From the NCBI GenBank assembly GCA_035551935.1, contig DASZMJ010000619.1:1-15924 (forward strand): a DNA stretch of 15,924 bases. Reading direction: 5' to 3'. The notes beneath the pieces are model-generated. The model ran no database searches and had not been told where the DNA came from. It saw only the letters and a list, made by a program, of their open reading frames with translations. This document shows positions 1-6,909 of the stretch, one piece after another (position 1 is the first letter of the stretch; the number at the start of each line of letters is the position of its first letter). Both the position numbers and the translations under genes were made by a program. The stretch comes from DASZMJ01 sp035551935 (GTDB lineage Bacteria; Planctomycetota; Planctomycetia; Isosphaerales; Isosphaeraceae).

Positions 1-45
1 CACCCTCATGAGTCCATTCCTGGCCTCACGCGACCCCATGAAAAC

Positions 46-110
46 GGGTGGCACGCCCTGCCAGGGCGTGGTCGGGCGCGCAGACCACGCCCTTGCAGGG
101 CGTGCCACCC
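46..110. repeat. 28-bp inverted repeat (long hairpin)
   Basis: Arms at 46-73 and 83-110 are reverse complements over 28 bp with a single mismatch, separated by a 9-nt loop (74-82). Each arm is itself a near palindrome built on CACGCCCTG/CAGGGCGTG, so the DNA can fold as one long hairpin or as two small ones. No T-run follows, so a simple intrinsic terminator is unlikely. It looks like an interspersed palindromic (REP- or MITE-like) intergenic element. The neighbouring gene upstream is outside the window. Confidence 0.85.
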
Positions 111-115
111 ACTCA

Positions 116-135
116 CTCCACTCCACTCCACTCCA
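116..135. repeat. CTCCA short tandem repeat
   Basis: Four perfect copies of the pentamer CTCCA at 116-135, preceded by the related ACTCA and followed by CCCA. It sits directly after the long hairpin. A short slippage-prone tract with no visible function. Confidence 0.7.
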
Positions 136-165
136 CCCAGGAGCGACTCGCGATCCATTTTCCGA

Positions 166-630
166 GCCAACGAACCCACGGGGAGGGGTCGTCGCGCCGA
201 ACGAACCCAACATTGGGGGGGATGGGCCGAGTTTCACGACACAGAGGCGGCGATCGGTGCCCTCCCGGCGCGAATCAAAGCCACTTCGAGGGGGTCGTCG
301 CGGAAAAACGAACCCAACATTGGGAGGTCTGGGGGATCGGCAAGGGAGATGGGGGTTGGACGGGGGATGCTGGATGCTGGCCGGCCGCGGCGCGGAACGA
401 ACCGAAGGAGGGGCGAGGCGTCGCGGCGCGGAACGAACCGAACGGGGCGTTGGGGGAGGTGGGCAAGGAATACCGGGGGATCGAGTCGGCGCGGAACGAA
501 CCGAAGAATGGGCGTCCTTCGCCCAAAACGAACCCAATCGCGGCCACCCGCGGCGTCGAAACGAACCCAAGATTCGGTGGGCTGGGCAACCTGTAAGGCC
601 GTGCCCGGCCGGCGCGGAACGAACCGAAGA
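166..630. repeat. Field of interspersed ACGAACC(C/G)AA repeats
   Basis: Within a gene-free stretch (1-737) there are nine clear copies of a short motif, all in the same orientation. Five carry ACGAACCC (at 170, 201, 308, 528, 561) and four carry GCGGAACGAACCG (core at 397, 433, 496, 619). A decayed copy lies near 265-280. Several steps are 31-36 bp or about twice that. Two copies (about 183-217 and 288-323) share a longer unit that includes GGGGTCGTCGCG and ends in CCAACATTGGG. Open frames here only translate the repeat (peptides such as NEPN, TNP, ERTE) and change frame from copy to copy, so I do not call genes. Confidence 0.85.
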
Positions 631-1641
631 ACGGCGGAAAGGCTGATGGGAGACTGATTTCCGTCATCGTTGCGGCGGCGAGGGCCCGAGTGGGCAAGCC
701 ACTGGGGCCGTTCGCCTTTGAGGCCATCCCGGCGGCCTCAGCGCATCCCGCCGCCCATGCCGCTCATGCCGCCGATGGGGGCCTCCATGAGGCCGCCGGT
801 GGCGAGGTAGTCGACGGCCATCTCCCTGGCGAACTCGAGCTGGAACTGGTAGTGGATCGTCAGGGCCTTCTCGCCGGTCGTGCCGGGGGGGACGTCGAGG
901 TCCCAGCGGAGGAGGTTGTCGGGCCGCTGGGCGCGGCGATAGAGGGCGTCGGGGCTGAGGTCGGGGGACGTCGAGGCGAGGTTGACGGCGACGTCGGTCG
1001 ACTTGGGATGAGGGAGGCGGTCCCAGACCTGGAGCGCGACGGGGGTCGACTTGAAGTTGCGGACGACGATCCGGAACTCGAAGCTCTGGACCTGGTTGCC
1101 CCCCTGGACGGCCTGCGACTTGGCGACGAGCCGGCGGCCGACCTGGAGCTGCGGGTCGACGCCGAAGCCGACGGTGAACGGCTCGCCGACGGCGACCTGC
1201 GGCAGGGCCATCCGGCCGACGAAGTCGGGGCCGACGTACATCGTCGCCTCGCCGGGCAGGAGGACCGAGTCGCCGTTGTTCGTGAGCCGGGCGAGCCGGT
1301 AGACGCGGGGCGAGAGCACGGGCACGGCCTTGGCGAAGAACTCGGGGGCCGTCTCGAACCGGGCGACCTCGACGAGCTGCGGGTCCTTGCGCGAGGGGAC
1401 CGTCAGGCGGCCGACGAGGTGATACGTCGCGCCCGGCCCGCCGCCGGGGGGCGGGGCGGCCTTGTCCCGGCCTTTCTCCGGCTCGGCCTCCCCCTCGCGG
1501 ACCTGGAGCTCCTCGGCCTGGTGGAGCGCCGCGGCCCGGTTGAGCAACGCGGCGCCGGCCTTGGCGTCGCCGCCGGCCAGCTTCCGCAGGGCCTCGCGGG
1601 CCGGGTCGGCCCCCGGCCCGACCGCGATCCCGCCGCCCACA

Positions 1642-1701
1642 CCGCCGCCTATCATGCCCATGCCGCCGCCCATCATGCCCATGCCGCCGCCCATGCCCCT
1701 G
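1642..1701. repeat. 21-bp tandem repeat coding a Gly/Met-rich segment
   Basis: Two full 21-bp units (1642-1662, 1663-1683) differing at one base, and a partial third unit. On the minus strand they encode GGGMGM(M/I)-type residues inside the DUF4139 protein, between the strand-rich part and a helical part. A second Gly/Met-rich patch ends the protein (GMSGMGGGMR). Probably a flexible linker prone to expansion by slippage. Confidence 0.75.
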
Positions 1702-2429
1702 CCGGTGAACCGGGGCGCCGCGCCCTCCTCGACGACGGCGATGTCGAGCGGGACGAGGTCGGGGAGGGTCGCGTTCAGGGACGGCTGGGCCGTCGAGAGG
1801 GTGACGCGGGCGTCGCGCCAGTCCTCGCCCGAGCGCTGCTCGATCGCGGCGAGGTATTCGAGGCGGACCGGGTCCTTGTCGCCGCCGGCGCGGAGCCGGT
1901 AGCGGGGCTGCCAGGTCGCGGCGCCGACGAGGTAGCTGAGCCGCAACGTCGCCGCGGGGGCCTCGGCCTTCTCGGCGACGATCACCGCGTCGAACTCGGT
2001 CCGGCTCGACCCGGCGGCGAGCTCGGCGAGCTGCCGCTTCTTGAGCTCGATCGCCTCGGCGTTCTCCTTCAGCGCCCGCTCCTTCTCGACCAGGGCCGCC
2101 GACTTCTCGGCGCGGGCCTCCATGACGAACGTGGTCAGGCGGATCGTCGTCTCGCCGTTGAGCATCCCCTTCTCGGCCACGCCTTGCATCGTCGCGCCGG
2201 TGAAGTTCTCGAGCTTCTGGAGGAAGTCGAGGTTCTGCTGGAGCACCTGCGCCGCCTTCTTGATCCGCTCGGCCTCGGCCTCGAGCCCGCGGACCTCGTC
2301 CTCCCCGGCGCGGACGGCGGCGCGGGCGTCGTCCTTGACGGCGCGGGCGCGGAACCGCGTGCTGAGCACGCGGAGGCCGTCGCCCCCCTCGGCGTACAGC
2401 GAGCCCTCGACCGTCTCGGGCGGCAACGG

Positions 2430-2439
2430 GGTGACGACC
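2430..2439. repeat. Target site duplication, left copy
   Basis: GGTGACGACC immediately outside the left inverted end of the miniature element, identical to the copy at 2563-2572. Because the outermost bases of the element can also be read as part of the duplication, its length could be taken as 6, 8 or 10 bp; 10 bp is the longest consistent reading. Confidence 0.85.
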
Positions 2440-2562
2440 CAGGGCGAACGCACGTGTTTCGCAAATCCTTGTCCTGCAAGGATTTGCAATCTAGTGCACG
2501 GAATTCAACTAGTCGCAAGTTCTTTGCAGACAAGGATTTGTGAATTAGATGCGTTTGCCCTG
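2440..2562. mobile_element. 123-bp miniature inverted-repeat element (MITE-like)
   Basis: The element begins CAGGGCGAACGCA and ends TGCGTTTGCCCTG, a 13-bp terminal inverted repeat with one mismatch. Similarity between the ends continues imperfectly for about 45 bp: both hold CAAATCCTTGTC followed by TGCAA. Near the left end is an 11-bp perfect hairpin (2461-2471 with 2477-2487). It is flanked by the direct repeat GGTGACGACC (2430-2439, 2563-2572). It is markedly more AT-rich than its surroundings and has no coding capacity, so it must have been moved in trans. CAGGG ends with an 8-10 bp duplication recall ISAs1-family elements as I remember them; that assignment is tentative. Confidence 0.9.
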
Positions 2563-2572
2563 GGTGACGACC
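2563..2572. repeat. Target site duplication, right copy
   Basis: GGTGACGACC directly after the right inverted end of the miniature element. In the DUF4139 gene it encodes the VVT of ELVVT. The second copy at 2430-2439 encodes the VVT before PLPPETV, which is why the two halves of the protein overlap by these residues. Confidence 0.85.
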
Positions 2573-3025
2573 AGCTCGACGGTCCCCTTGCCCTCCGGCG
2601 CCGTCACCTCGCGCGTGACCAGGGCCACCCCCTGGTAGACCGTCGCGGCCGCGACCCGGCTCGACGCCGCGGCCGGCGCCGGCACGTCCTCGACGGCCCG
2701 CCGCGCGGCCGGTGCCTGTACCGGCTCCGGCGCCGGCGCCGGGCCCTGCGCCATCGCGGTCGACGACAAGACGCCCACGGCCAGCCATTTCCAGGCGGTC
2801 ATCTCGATGCTCCGGTGGAAGTCGGGGTGGATCGGCGGCGGGGCCGCTTTCACCCGAGATGTCGTTCAACCCCGATAGACGAACGCGGGTCACGGTTGCT
2901 TCGGTCCGGCCCCGGCCGCCCGCCGCGCGGCCGGTCCACCGGCGGCACAGGAGCTGCTTGTCTATCGATCGGAAGGGGGACCGTCGGGACGTCCCCGAAG
3001 GTCGATCCCCGAGAGGAGGCCAGCC

Positions 3026-3457
3026 ATGCGAGTGCGAGACGTCATGTCGCGCAACGTCGAGTGCATCGGGCCGGAGCAGACGATCCGGGAGGCGGCTCGG
3101 AAGATGAAGGACCTGGACGTCGGCCCCTTGCCGGTCTGCGGCGAGGGGGATCGACTCGTCGGCATGATCACCGACCGCGACATCACCGTCCGCGCCACGG
3201 CCGAGGGGCGCGACCCCTCGACGACGTCGGTGCGCGAGGTCATGTCGGAGGGGGTCCACTACTGCTTCGAGGACGACGACGTCGAGGCGGCGGCCCGGCG
3301 GATGCAGGACGAGCAGATCCGCCGGCTCGTCGTGCTGGATGAGGACAAGCGGCTCGTCGGCATCGTCGCGTTGGGGGACCTCGCGACCGAAGGGGACGAC
3401 ACCCGACGCACCGGCGAGGTGCTCGAGCGGGTCTCCGAACCGGCGACCCGCCGATAA
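3026..3457 (+). CDS. Two-CBS-domain protein
   Basis: 143 residues made almost entirely of a CBS pair (Bateman module). The first CBS motif spans roughly residues 1-60 (VRDVMSRNVECIGPEQTIREAA ... LPVCGEGDRLVGMITDRDI). The second spans about 68-125 (VREVMSEGVHYCFEDDDVEAAA ... LVVLDEDKRLVGIVALGDLA). CBS pairs usually bind adenine nucleotides (AMP, ATP, SAM) and transmit energy status to a partner; a stand-alone cytosolic CBS protein of this size is common and its partner cannot be told here. The start is supported by a strong GAGGAGG 8 nt upstream. A 140-aa unknown gene follows after 28 bp and is probably co-transcribed. The upstream neighbour is divergent. Family assignment is secure, the specific role is not. 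Confidence 0.93.
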   Translation: MRVRDVMSRNVECIGPEQTIREAARKMKDLDVGPLPVCGEGDRLVGMITDRDITVRATAEGRDPSTTSVREVMSEGVHYCFEDDDVEAAARRMQDEQIRRLVVLDEDKRLVGIVALGDLATEGDDTRRTGEVLERVSEPATRR

Positions 3458-3485
3458 CGGCCATCCCGAGGAAGGACCACGCACC

Positions 3486-3908
3486 ATGAAGGAGACCACG
3501 GCGACGAGCGACGCCGCCCCGGTCCGCGGCTTCGCCTGGCACGTCTACCCCGACCCGGCCGGCTCGGGCGCCCTGGCCGGCGACGGCCCGTTCAACCCGG
3601 GCGAGTCGCGCGGGCCGGGCCGCCCGCCGCTGGAAGGGCCGCCCGGCGTGGCGGCGTTCTGGACCGTCCACGGCAAGGTGCCGGCCTTGCTCAATCAGGT
3701 CGAGGACCGGGCGTATCTCGTCCTGACCGAGGATCACCGACCGCCCGAGGTCGGCCCCGGCTGGTTCGTCGAGCCGGCACGGCTGGCCGAGCGGTTCGAG
3801 CTCGACCAGCGCGGCGGCCGCACCGCCCGGCTGCTCCGCGTGCTCGGCACCCGCGCCACCGACCTCGGCCCGCTCCAGGAGTGCGAGTTCCAGATCGACC
3901 GCTCCTGA
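3486..3908 (+). CDS. Hypothetical protein, 140 aa
   Basis: No family recognised. The start at ATG 3486 is chosen because GAGGAAGGA lies about 10 nt upstream; earlier in-frame codons overlap the CBS gene. The protein has no signal peptide or membrane segment. The N-terminal third is rich in Gly and Pro (GPFNPGESRGPGRPPLEG). The rest looks like a small mixed alpha/beta domain with VEDRAYLVLTEDH, GWFVEPARLAERFEL and a C-terminal ECEFQIDRS. It lies 28 bp after the CBS-domain gene and ends 28 bp before a likely promoter for the cytochrome gene. It is therefore probably the last gene of a two-gene unit with the CBS protein, possibly its partner; that is inference from position only. Confidence 0.8.
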   Translation: MKETTATSDAAPVRGFAWHVYPDPAGSGALAGDGPFNPGESRGPGRPPLEGPPGVAAFWTVHGKVPALLNQVEDRAYLVLTEDHRPPEVGPGWFVEPARLAERFELDQRGGRTARLLRVLGTRATDLGPLQECEFQIDRS

Positions 3909-3936
3909 ACCCGAAACGACCGGCCGGGCCCGCAAT

Positions 3937-3965
3937 TTGACAAGCGCGCGCCGGACCTCGACAAT
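3937..3965 (+). promoter_or_regulatory. Sigma70-type promoter for the TPR/cytochrome gene
   Basis: A perfect -35 box TTGACA (3937-3942) is followed by a 17-bp spacer and GACAAT (3960-3965; 4 of 6 to TATAAT). Transcription would begin near 3972. That argues against the in-frame ATG at 3964 and favours the start at 4021, with a leader of about 50 nt. Confidence 0.6.
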
Positions 3966-4020
3966 GGACGTGTCGGGTCGTTTGGCGCAAGGTTGCGGAC
4001 TCTCCGATCGATCGGTGATC

Positions 4021-5823
4021 ATGGCACGGACGAGGCGGCGGATCGGCTGGGCCCTGGGCCTCGGCGCCGTCGGGGTCGCGGCGGCGACGCTGGTGGTGGC
4101 CTGGGCGTGGTCGCGGCCGGGGGCCGACCCGCTGGCGGCGGGGCTGGCGGCGTACGAGCGTCGCGACTGGCCCGAGGCCGCGGCCCGGGCGCGCGAGCGG
4201 CTCCGGGCCGCGCCCGACGACCTCGAAGCCCGACGGCTCCTGGCCCGTGCTGCCGCCCGCCAGGGGCGCGACGCGGCGGCGCGGAGCCTCTTCGGTCGGC
4301 TCGGCGGCGTCGAGGCGTTGCGGGCCGAGGACCTCTACCTCCTCGGCGCCGGCCTGCTCCGCGAGCAGAAGAACGATCTGGCCCTGGCCGCCTTCGAGCA
4401 GGCCCGCGCCGCCGACCCCGACCACGCCGAGGCCCTCCGGGGGCTCGTCGACTTCTATACGCGACACGACATGCCGACCGCCGCGTTGCCGATCGCCGAG
4501 CACCTGGCGCGCGTCCGAGGCTCTGAGGCGGCCGGGGCATTGGCCGTGGGTCGCCTCCGGCTCGACCTGCTCGACCCGGCCGGCGCCGCCGGGGCGTTGC
4601 GGCACGCCGTCGAGACCAGTCCGACGCCCGAGGCTCGCAAGCTCCTCGCGCGTGCCTGGCTCGAATCCGGCAAGCCGGCCGAGGCGCGGTCGGCCCTCGG
4701 ACCGTTGCTCGACGCGGGGAGCGACCGCGAGGCGTTGTGGCTCGCCAGCCGCGCCGCGATCCAGCAAGGGCGCTGGGACGAGGCCGCCGCGGCGCTCAAG
4801 CGGGCCCGGTCGCCTGGCAGCGACGAGCCGACCTGGCCCGAGCCGGCCCCTTACGTCGGCGCCGCCCGCTGCGCCGAGTGCCACGCGGCGATCCACAAGA
4901 GTCAGCAAGCCAGCCACCACGCCGAGACCTTCACGCCCCCCGGCCGCCTGACGTCGATCGAGCTTCCCGGCCGACCCGTCGTCGACCCGGCCGACCCGGG
5001 CGTCTCGCACGCGATCGAGCGGCGCGGGGACGGGATCGTGGTGACGACGAAGACGAGGGCGGCGACGTATCACGCGACGGTCGACTATGCCCTCGGCTCG
5101 GGCGACCGCGGCCTGACCTTCCTCGGCCGCGACGACGACGGCGTCGAGCGCGAGCTGCGGATCTCGCGGTACAACGACGGCAGCGGTTGGGACCGCACGA
5201 CCGGCCACTCGACCCGGCCCGCCGATGACCAGTACCTCGGCAAGGCGCTTACGGCCGACTCGTTGCGGACGTGCCTCGGCTGCCACGCGACCGACCCGGC
5301 GGCCGCGGCCGACCGGTCGGGGGCGCGGCCCGAGTCGGCCGACCGCGGCATCGGCTGCGAGGCCTGCCACGGACCCGGCGGCCACCACGTCCGCGCCGCC
5401 GCGGCGAAGTTCGACGACCTGGCCATCGCCCGCCCTGCCCGCGACGAGGGCGCACGCGTGCTGGCCCTCTGCGGCCGCTGCCACGCCCCGCGCGACGAGT
5501 CGACGGCCGACCCGAATCACCCCTTCTTCGTCAAGTTCCAGGCCTTCACCCTGGCCAAGAGCCGCTGCTACACCGCCAGCGACGGCGCCTTCCACTGCCT
5601 GACCTGCCACGACCCCCACCGCAACGCGTCCCAATCCGCCGCCTTCTACGAGCAGAAATGCCTCTCCTGCCATTCCCCCTCCGCCGCAGGCCCGAAGTCG
5701 ACCGCCTGCCCCGTCAACCCGTCGCGCGACTGCCTCTCCTGCCACATGCCCGTCGTCAAAGGGGCCGTCCCCCACACCCCCTTCACCGACCACTACATCC
5801 GCGTCCGCGGGCCGGCGCCGTGA
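4021..5823 (+). CDS. Membrane-anchored TPR protein with seven-haem cytochrome c domain
   Basis: 600 residues. A basic start (MARTRRR) and one transmembrane segment (about 9-30) form an N-terminal anchor. TPR-like helical repeats fill about 38-270 (AAYERRDWPEAAARARERL; ALAAFEQARAADPDHAEAL). From about 280 on is a cytochrome c region with seven CXXCH haem sites: C284, C418, C446, C484, C526, C547 and C571. The last two are CLSCH, and the protein ends CLSCHMP...FTDHYIRV. Two His-rich stretches (HKSQQASHH, GPGGHHVR) may give distal ligands. It should face the periplasm and transfer electrons; the TPR part probably docks a partner. The reaction is not identifiable: it is related in layout to multihaem c554/nitrite-reductase-like cytochromes. 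The start follows from the promoter at 3937; GTG 4015 is an in-frame alternative. It converges with the HEPN gene, with 9 bp between the stops and no visible terminator. Confidence 0.92.
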   Translation: MARTRRRIGWALGLGAVGVAAATLVVAWAWSRPGADPLAAGLAAYERRDWPEAAARARERLRAAPDDLEARRLLARAAARQGRDAAARSLFGRLGGVEALRAEDLYLLGAGLLREQKNDLALAAFEQARAADPDHAEALRGLVDFYTRHDMPTAALPIAEHLARVRGSEAAGALAVGRLRLDLLDPAGAAGALRHAVETSPTPEARKLLARAWLESGKPAEARSALGPLLDAGSDREALWLASRAAIQQGRWDEAAAALKRARSPGSDEPTWPEPAPYVGAARCAECHAAIHKSQQASHHAETFTPPGRLTSIELPGRPVVDPADPGVSHAIERRGDGIVVTTKTRAATYHATVDYALGSGDRGLTFLGRDDDGVERELRISRYNDGSGWDRTTGHSTRPADDQYLGKALTADSLRTCLGCHATDPAAAADRSGARPESADRGIGCEACHGPGGHHVRAAAAKFDDLAIARPARDEGARVLALCGRCHAPRDESTADPNHPFFVKFQAFTLAKSRCYTASDGAFHCLTCHDPHRNASQSAAFYEQKCLSCHSPSAAGPKSTACPVNPSRDCLSCHMPVVKGAVPHTPFTDHYIRVRGPAP

Positions 5824-5832
5824 GCGACGGAT

Positions 5833-6387
5833 TCAGGTCCCCTCCGGGCCCACGATCCTCGCCGCTTCGGTCATGCGGGCGAGGAAGAGACTCAGGCGCT
5901 CGAAGGCCATCCGCGGCCTTACGAGGTCCGGCGGATCGCCGCTGCGTCCGTGGGCCACCCAGTTCCGATAGCGGCGAACCTGGTTGACTTGCTCGATCAG
6001 GTCATGGTCGATGGATTTGAGGGCGTGAGTCAATTTGCCGAAGCTGCCGGCCTCGATCTCCTCGATCAAGTCCTTGACGGCTCGGTCGACCGCGGGATGC
6101 AGCCGCTTCGGAAGCGACAATTCGACATCCTTGCGGGCCTGGTCGCGGACGATCATCTCGAAGACCGAGAACAGGACGAGGACGGCAAGGTCGTCGAGCT
6201 CGTCCAGGACCGTCTTCGAGCGTTGCATGATCCCGGACGATTCCACGGAGCGGAAGTGGTTGTCTTGCCCCAACCCCTCGGCCCAGTCCTCTCGATCCCA
6301 GAACTTGCGGCCCAGTCGCGCCATGTCGTCCGCGAGTGACTTGACGCTCGTGTACCACGCCCAAGCGTCCTCCAGCGAACCGATCAC
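5833..6387 (-). CDS. HEPN-type (RiboL-PSP-HEPN-like) protein
   Basis: 184 residues, largely helical, soluble. The key feature is RRYRNWVAHGR at 138-148: R141 and H146 form the R-N-x3-H (Rx4H) pattern that marks HEPN ribonuclease domains. A preceding helix (LAVLVLFSVFEMIVRDQARK) is typical of the dimer core in this group. HEPN proteins of this sort cleave RNA or act as toxins in two-gene modules; some are only adaptors. The start is GTG 6387, which overlaps the stop of the upstream 156-aa gene by 4 bp (GTGA). No good ribosome site precedes it, so translation is probably coupled. The overlap makes the upstream gene the likely partner or antidote (inference). HEPN assignment is from the motif and helical pattern by eye. 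Confidence 0.8.
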   Translation of the reverse strand: MIGSLEDAWAWYTSVKSLADDMARLGRKFWDREDWAEGLGQDNHFRSVESSGIMQRSKTVLDELDDLAVLVLFSVFEMIVRDQARKDVELSLPKRLHPAVDRAVKDLIEEIEAGSFGKLTHALKSIDHDLIEQVNQVRRYRNWVAHGRSGDPPDLVRPRMAFERLSLFLARMTEAARIVGPEGT

Positions 6388-6854
6388 GACATTAAATCCA
6401 TGAGAATCTTTTCGAAAAGATGGCTCGTCAGCCGTTCGGCAACGCCCTCCTCGCCGGCGACGTACCAGACGTCCCGACCGTCCTGGACGGTGCGGATCAG
6501 CGGGTATTTGCGGGAGCCGTCCGTCACGTAGACCAGGCCCTCGGGCTGTTGGGAGCCATCACGCGTACCGATGGGCCCGGCGACGTTGCGGCCCACCGGG
6601 GAGACATTGACGGAATGGTCGCCGATCCTGATCCGGAGGCCCGTCAACACATAGGTGCCGATCCCGCGCTCACCGAGCGTGGCCGGGACCGGGTCGATCT
6701 TGACAGCCTCCCCGCCGTCGTCGCGCATCCAGCGGGTGATATCGTCCCTCAGCCGGTCATAGGCCGCCGTCCATTCGTCGAGCCGTCGCGCCTGCTCGCC
6801 CTCGGTGGCGGCCTTCTGCTCGGCCCATTCCCTGAAGGTCCTGGGAGTGCTCAT
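6384..6854 (-). CDS. Hypothetical partner of the HEPN protein, 156 aa
   Basis: No named family recognised. Residues 1-46 are charged and helical (FREWAEQKAATEGEQARRLDE...RLRDDITRWM). About 50-140 look strand-rich with repeated Gly turns (GTYVLTGLRIRIGDHSVNV, GLVYVTDGSRKYPLIR, DVWYVAGEEG), and the end is an amphipathic helix (LTSHLFEKILMDLM). There are no membrane segments or catalytic signature. Start ATG 6854 has GAGG close upstream. A TACAAT hexamer on the minus strand at 6898-6903 could be a -10 box, but no clear -35 is present. Its stop overlaps the HEPN gene start by 4 bp. The order partner-then-HEPN with coupling is like a toxin-antitoxin pair, although the protein is not an MNT-type nucleotidyltransferase, the usual HEPN partner. 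Confidence 0.85.
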   Translation of the reverse strand: MSTPRTFREWAEQKAATEGEQARRLDEWTAAYDRLRDDITRWMRDDGGEAVKIDPVPATLGERGIGTYVLTGLRIRIGDHSVNVSPVGRNVAGPIGTRDGSQQPEGLVYVTDGSRKYPLIRTVQDGRDVWYVAGEEGVAERLTSHLFEKILMDLMS

Positions 6855-6909
6855 CGTCCTCGGCCCCGGGGTCCGATCGGTGTCTCCAGATCATCGAATT
6901 GTACCACGG

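Larger units (their letters stand above)
738..2802 (-). pseudogene. DUF4139 (MuiA-like) secreted protein, split by a miniature element
   Basis: The gene starts at ATG 2802, with GGAG 7 nt upstream and a signal peptide (MTAWKWLAVGVLSSTAMAQ). A DUF4140-like N-terminal strand region (VYQGVALVTREV) follows, then the reading frame hits TAA at 2545 inside a 123-bp insertion. The rest of the protein continues in another frame from the insertion to TGA at 738. It has two coiled-coil stretches and the DUF4139 signature (WQPRYRLRAG, EQRSGEDWRDARVTLSTAQP). It also has a Gly/Met-rich segment (1618-1705) and a C-terminal half ending in LTIHYQFQLEF. Removing 133 bp (123-bp element plus one 10-bp duplicate) gives 1932 nt, an intact 643-residue protein reading ...ELVVTPLPPETV.... 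The downstream 570-odd codons are undamaged, so the break looks recent. The family's biochemical role is unknown; MuiA-type proteins were linked to mucoid capsule phenotype. A restart at TTG 2489 is possible, but it lacks a ribosome site and a signal peptide. Confidence 0.88.

Noticed and set aside
166..630. CRISPR array
   Set aside because: The repeated core is only 10-16 bp, varies between copies and has irregular spacing; there are no cas genes in the window.
8..727. Overlapping open frames of 102-212 codons on both strands in the repeat field
   Set aside because: They only translate the ACGAACC repeats in shifting frames, lack ribosome sites, and show no domain-like sequence. They are stop-poor because of high GC.
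2457..2489. New functional start for the C-terminal DUF4139 fragment within the miniature element
   Set aside because: The only in-frame start is TTG 2489, without a ribosome site, and the product would lack the signal peptide. It stays possible but is not supported.
690..2543. 617-codon plus-strand frame
   Set aside because: It is antisense to the DUF4139 gene, which has recognisable domains on the minus strand. The Ala/Gly/Asp/Arg-rich translation is typical of a GC-rich antisense frame.
6898..6903. Promoter of the 156-aa/HEPN pair (TACAAT on the minus strand)
   Set aside because: A good -10 match, but no -35 at 16-18 bp is seen, so I do not list it as a feature.
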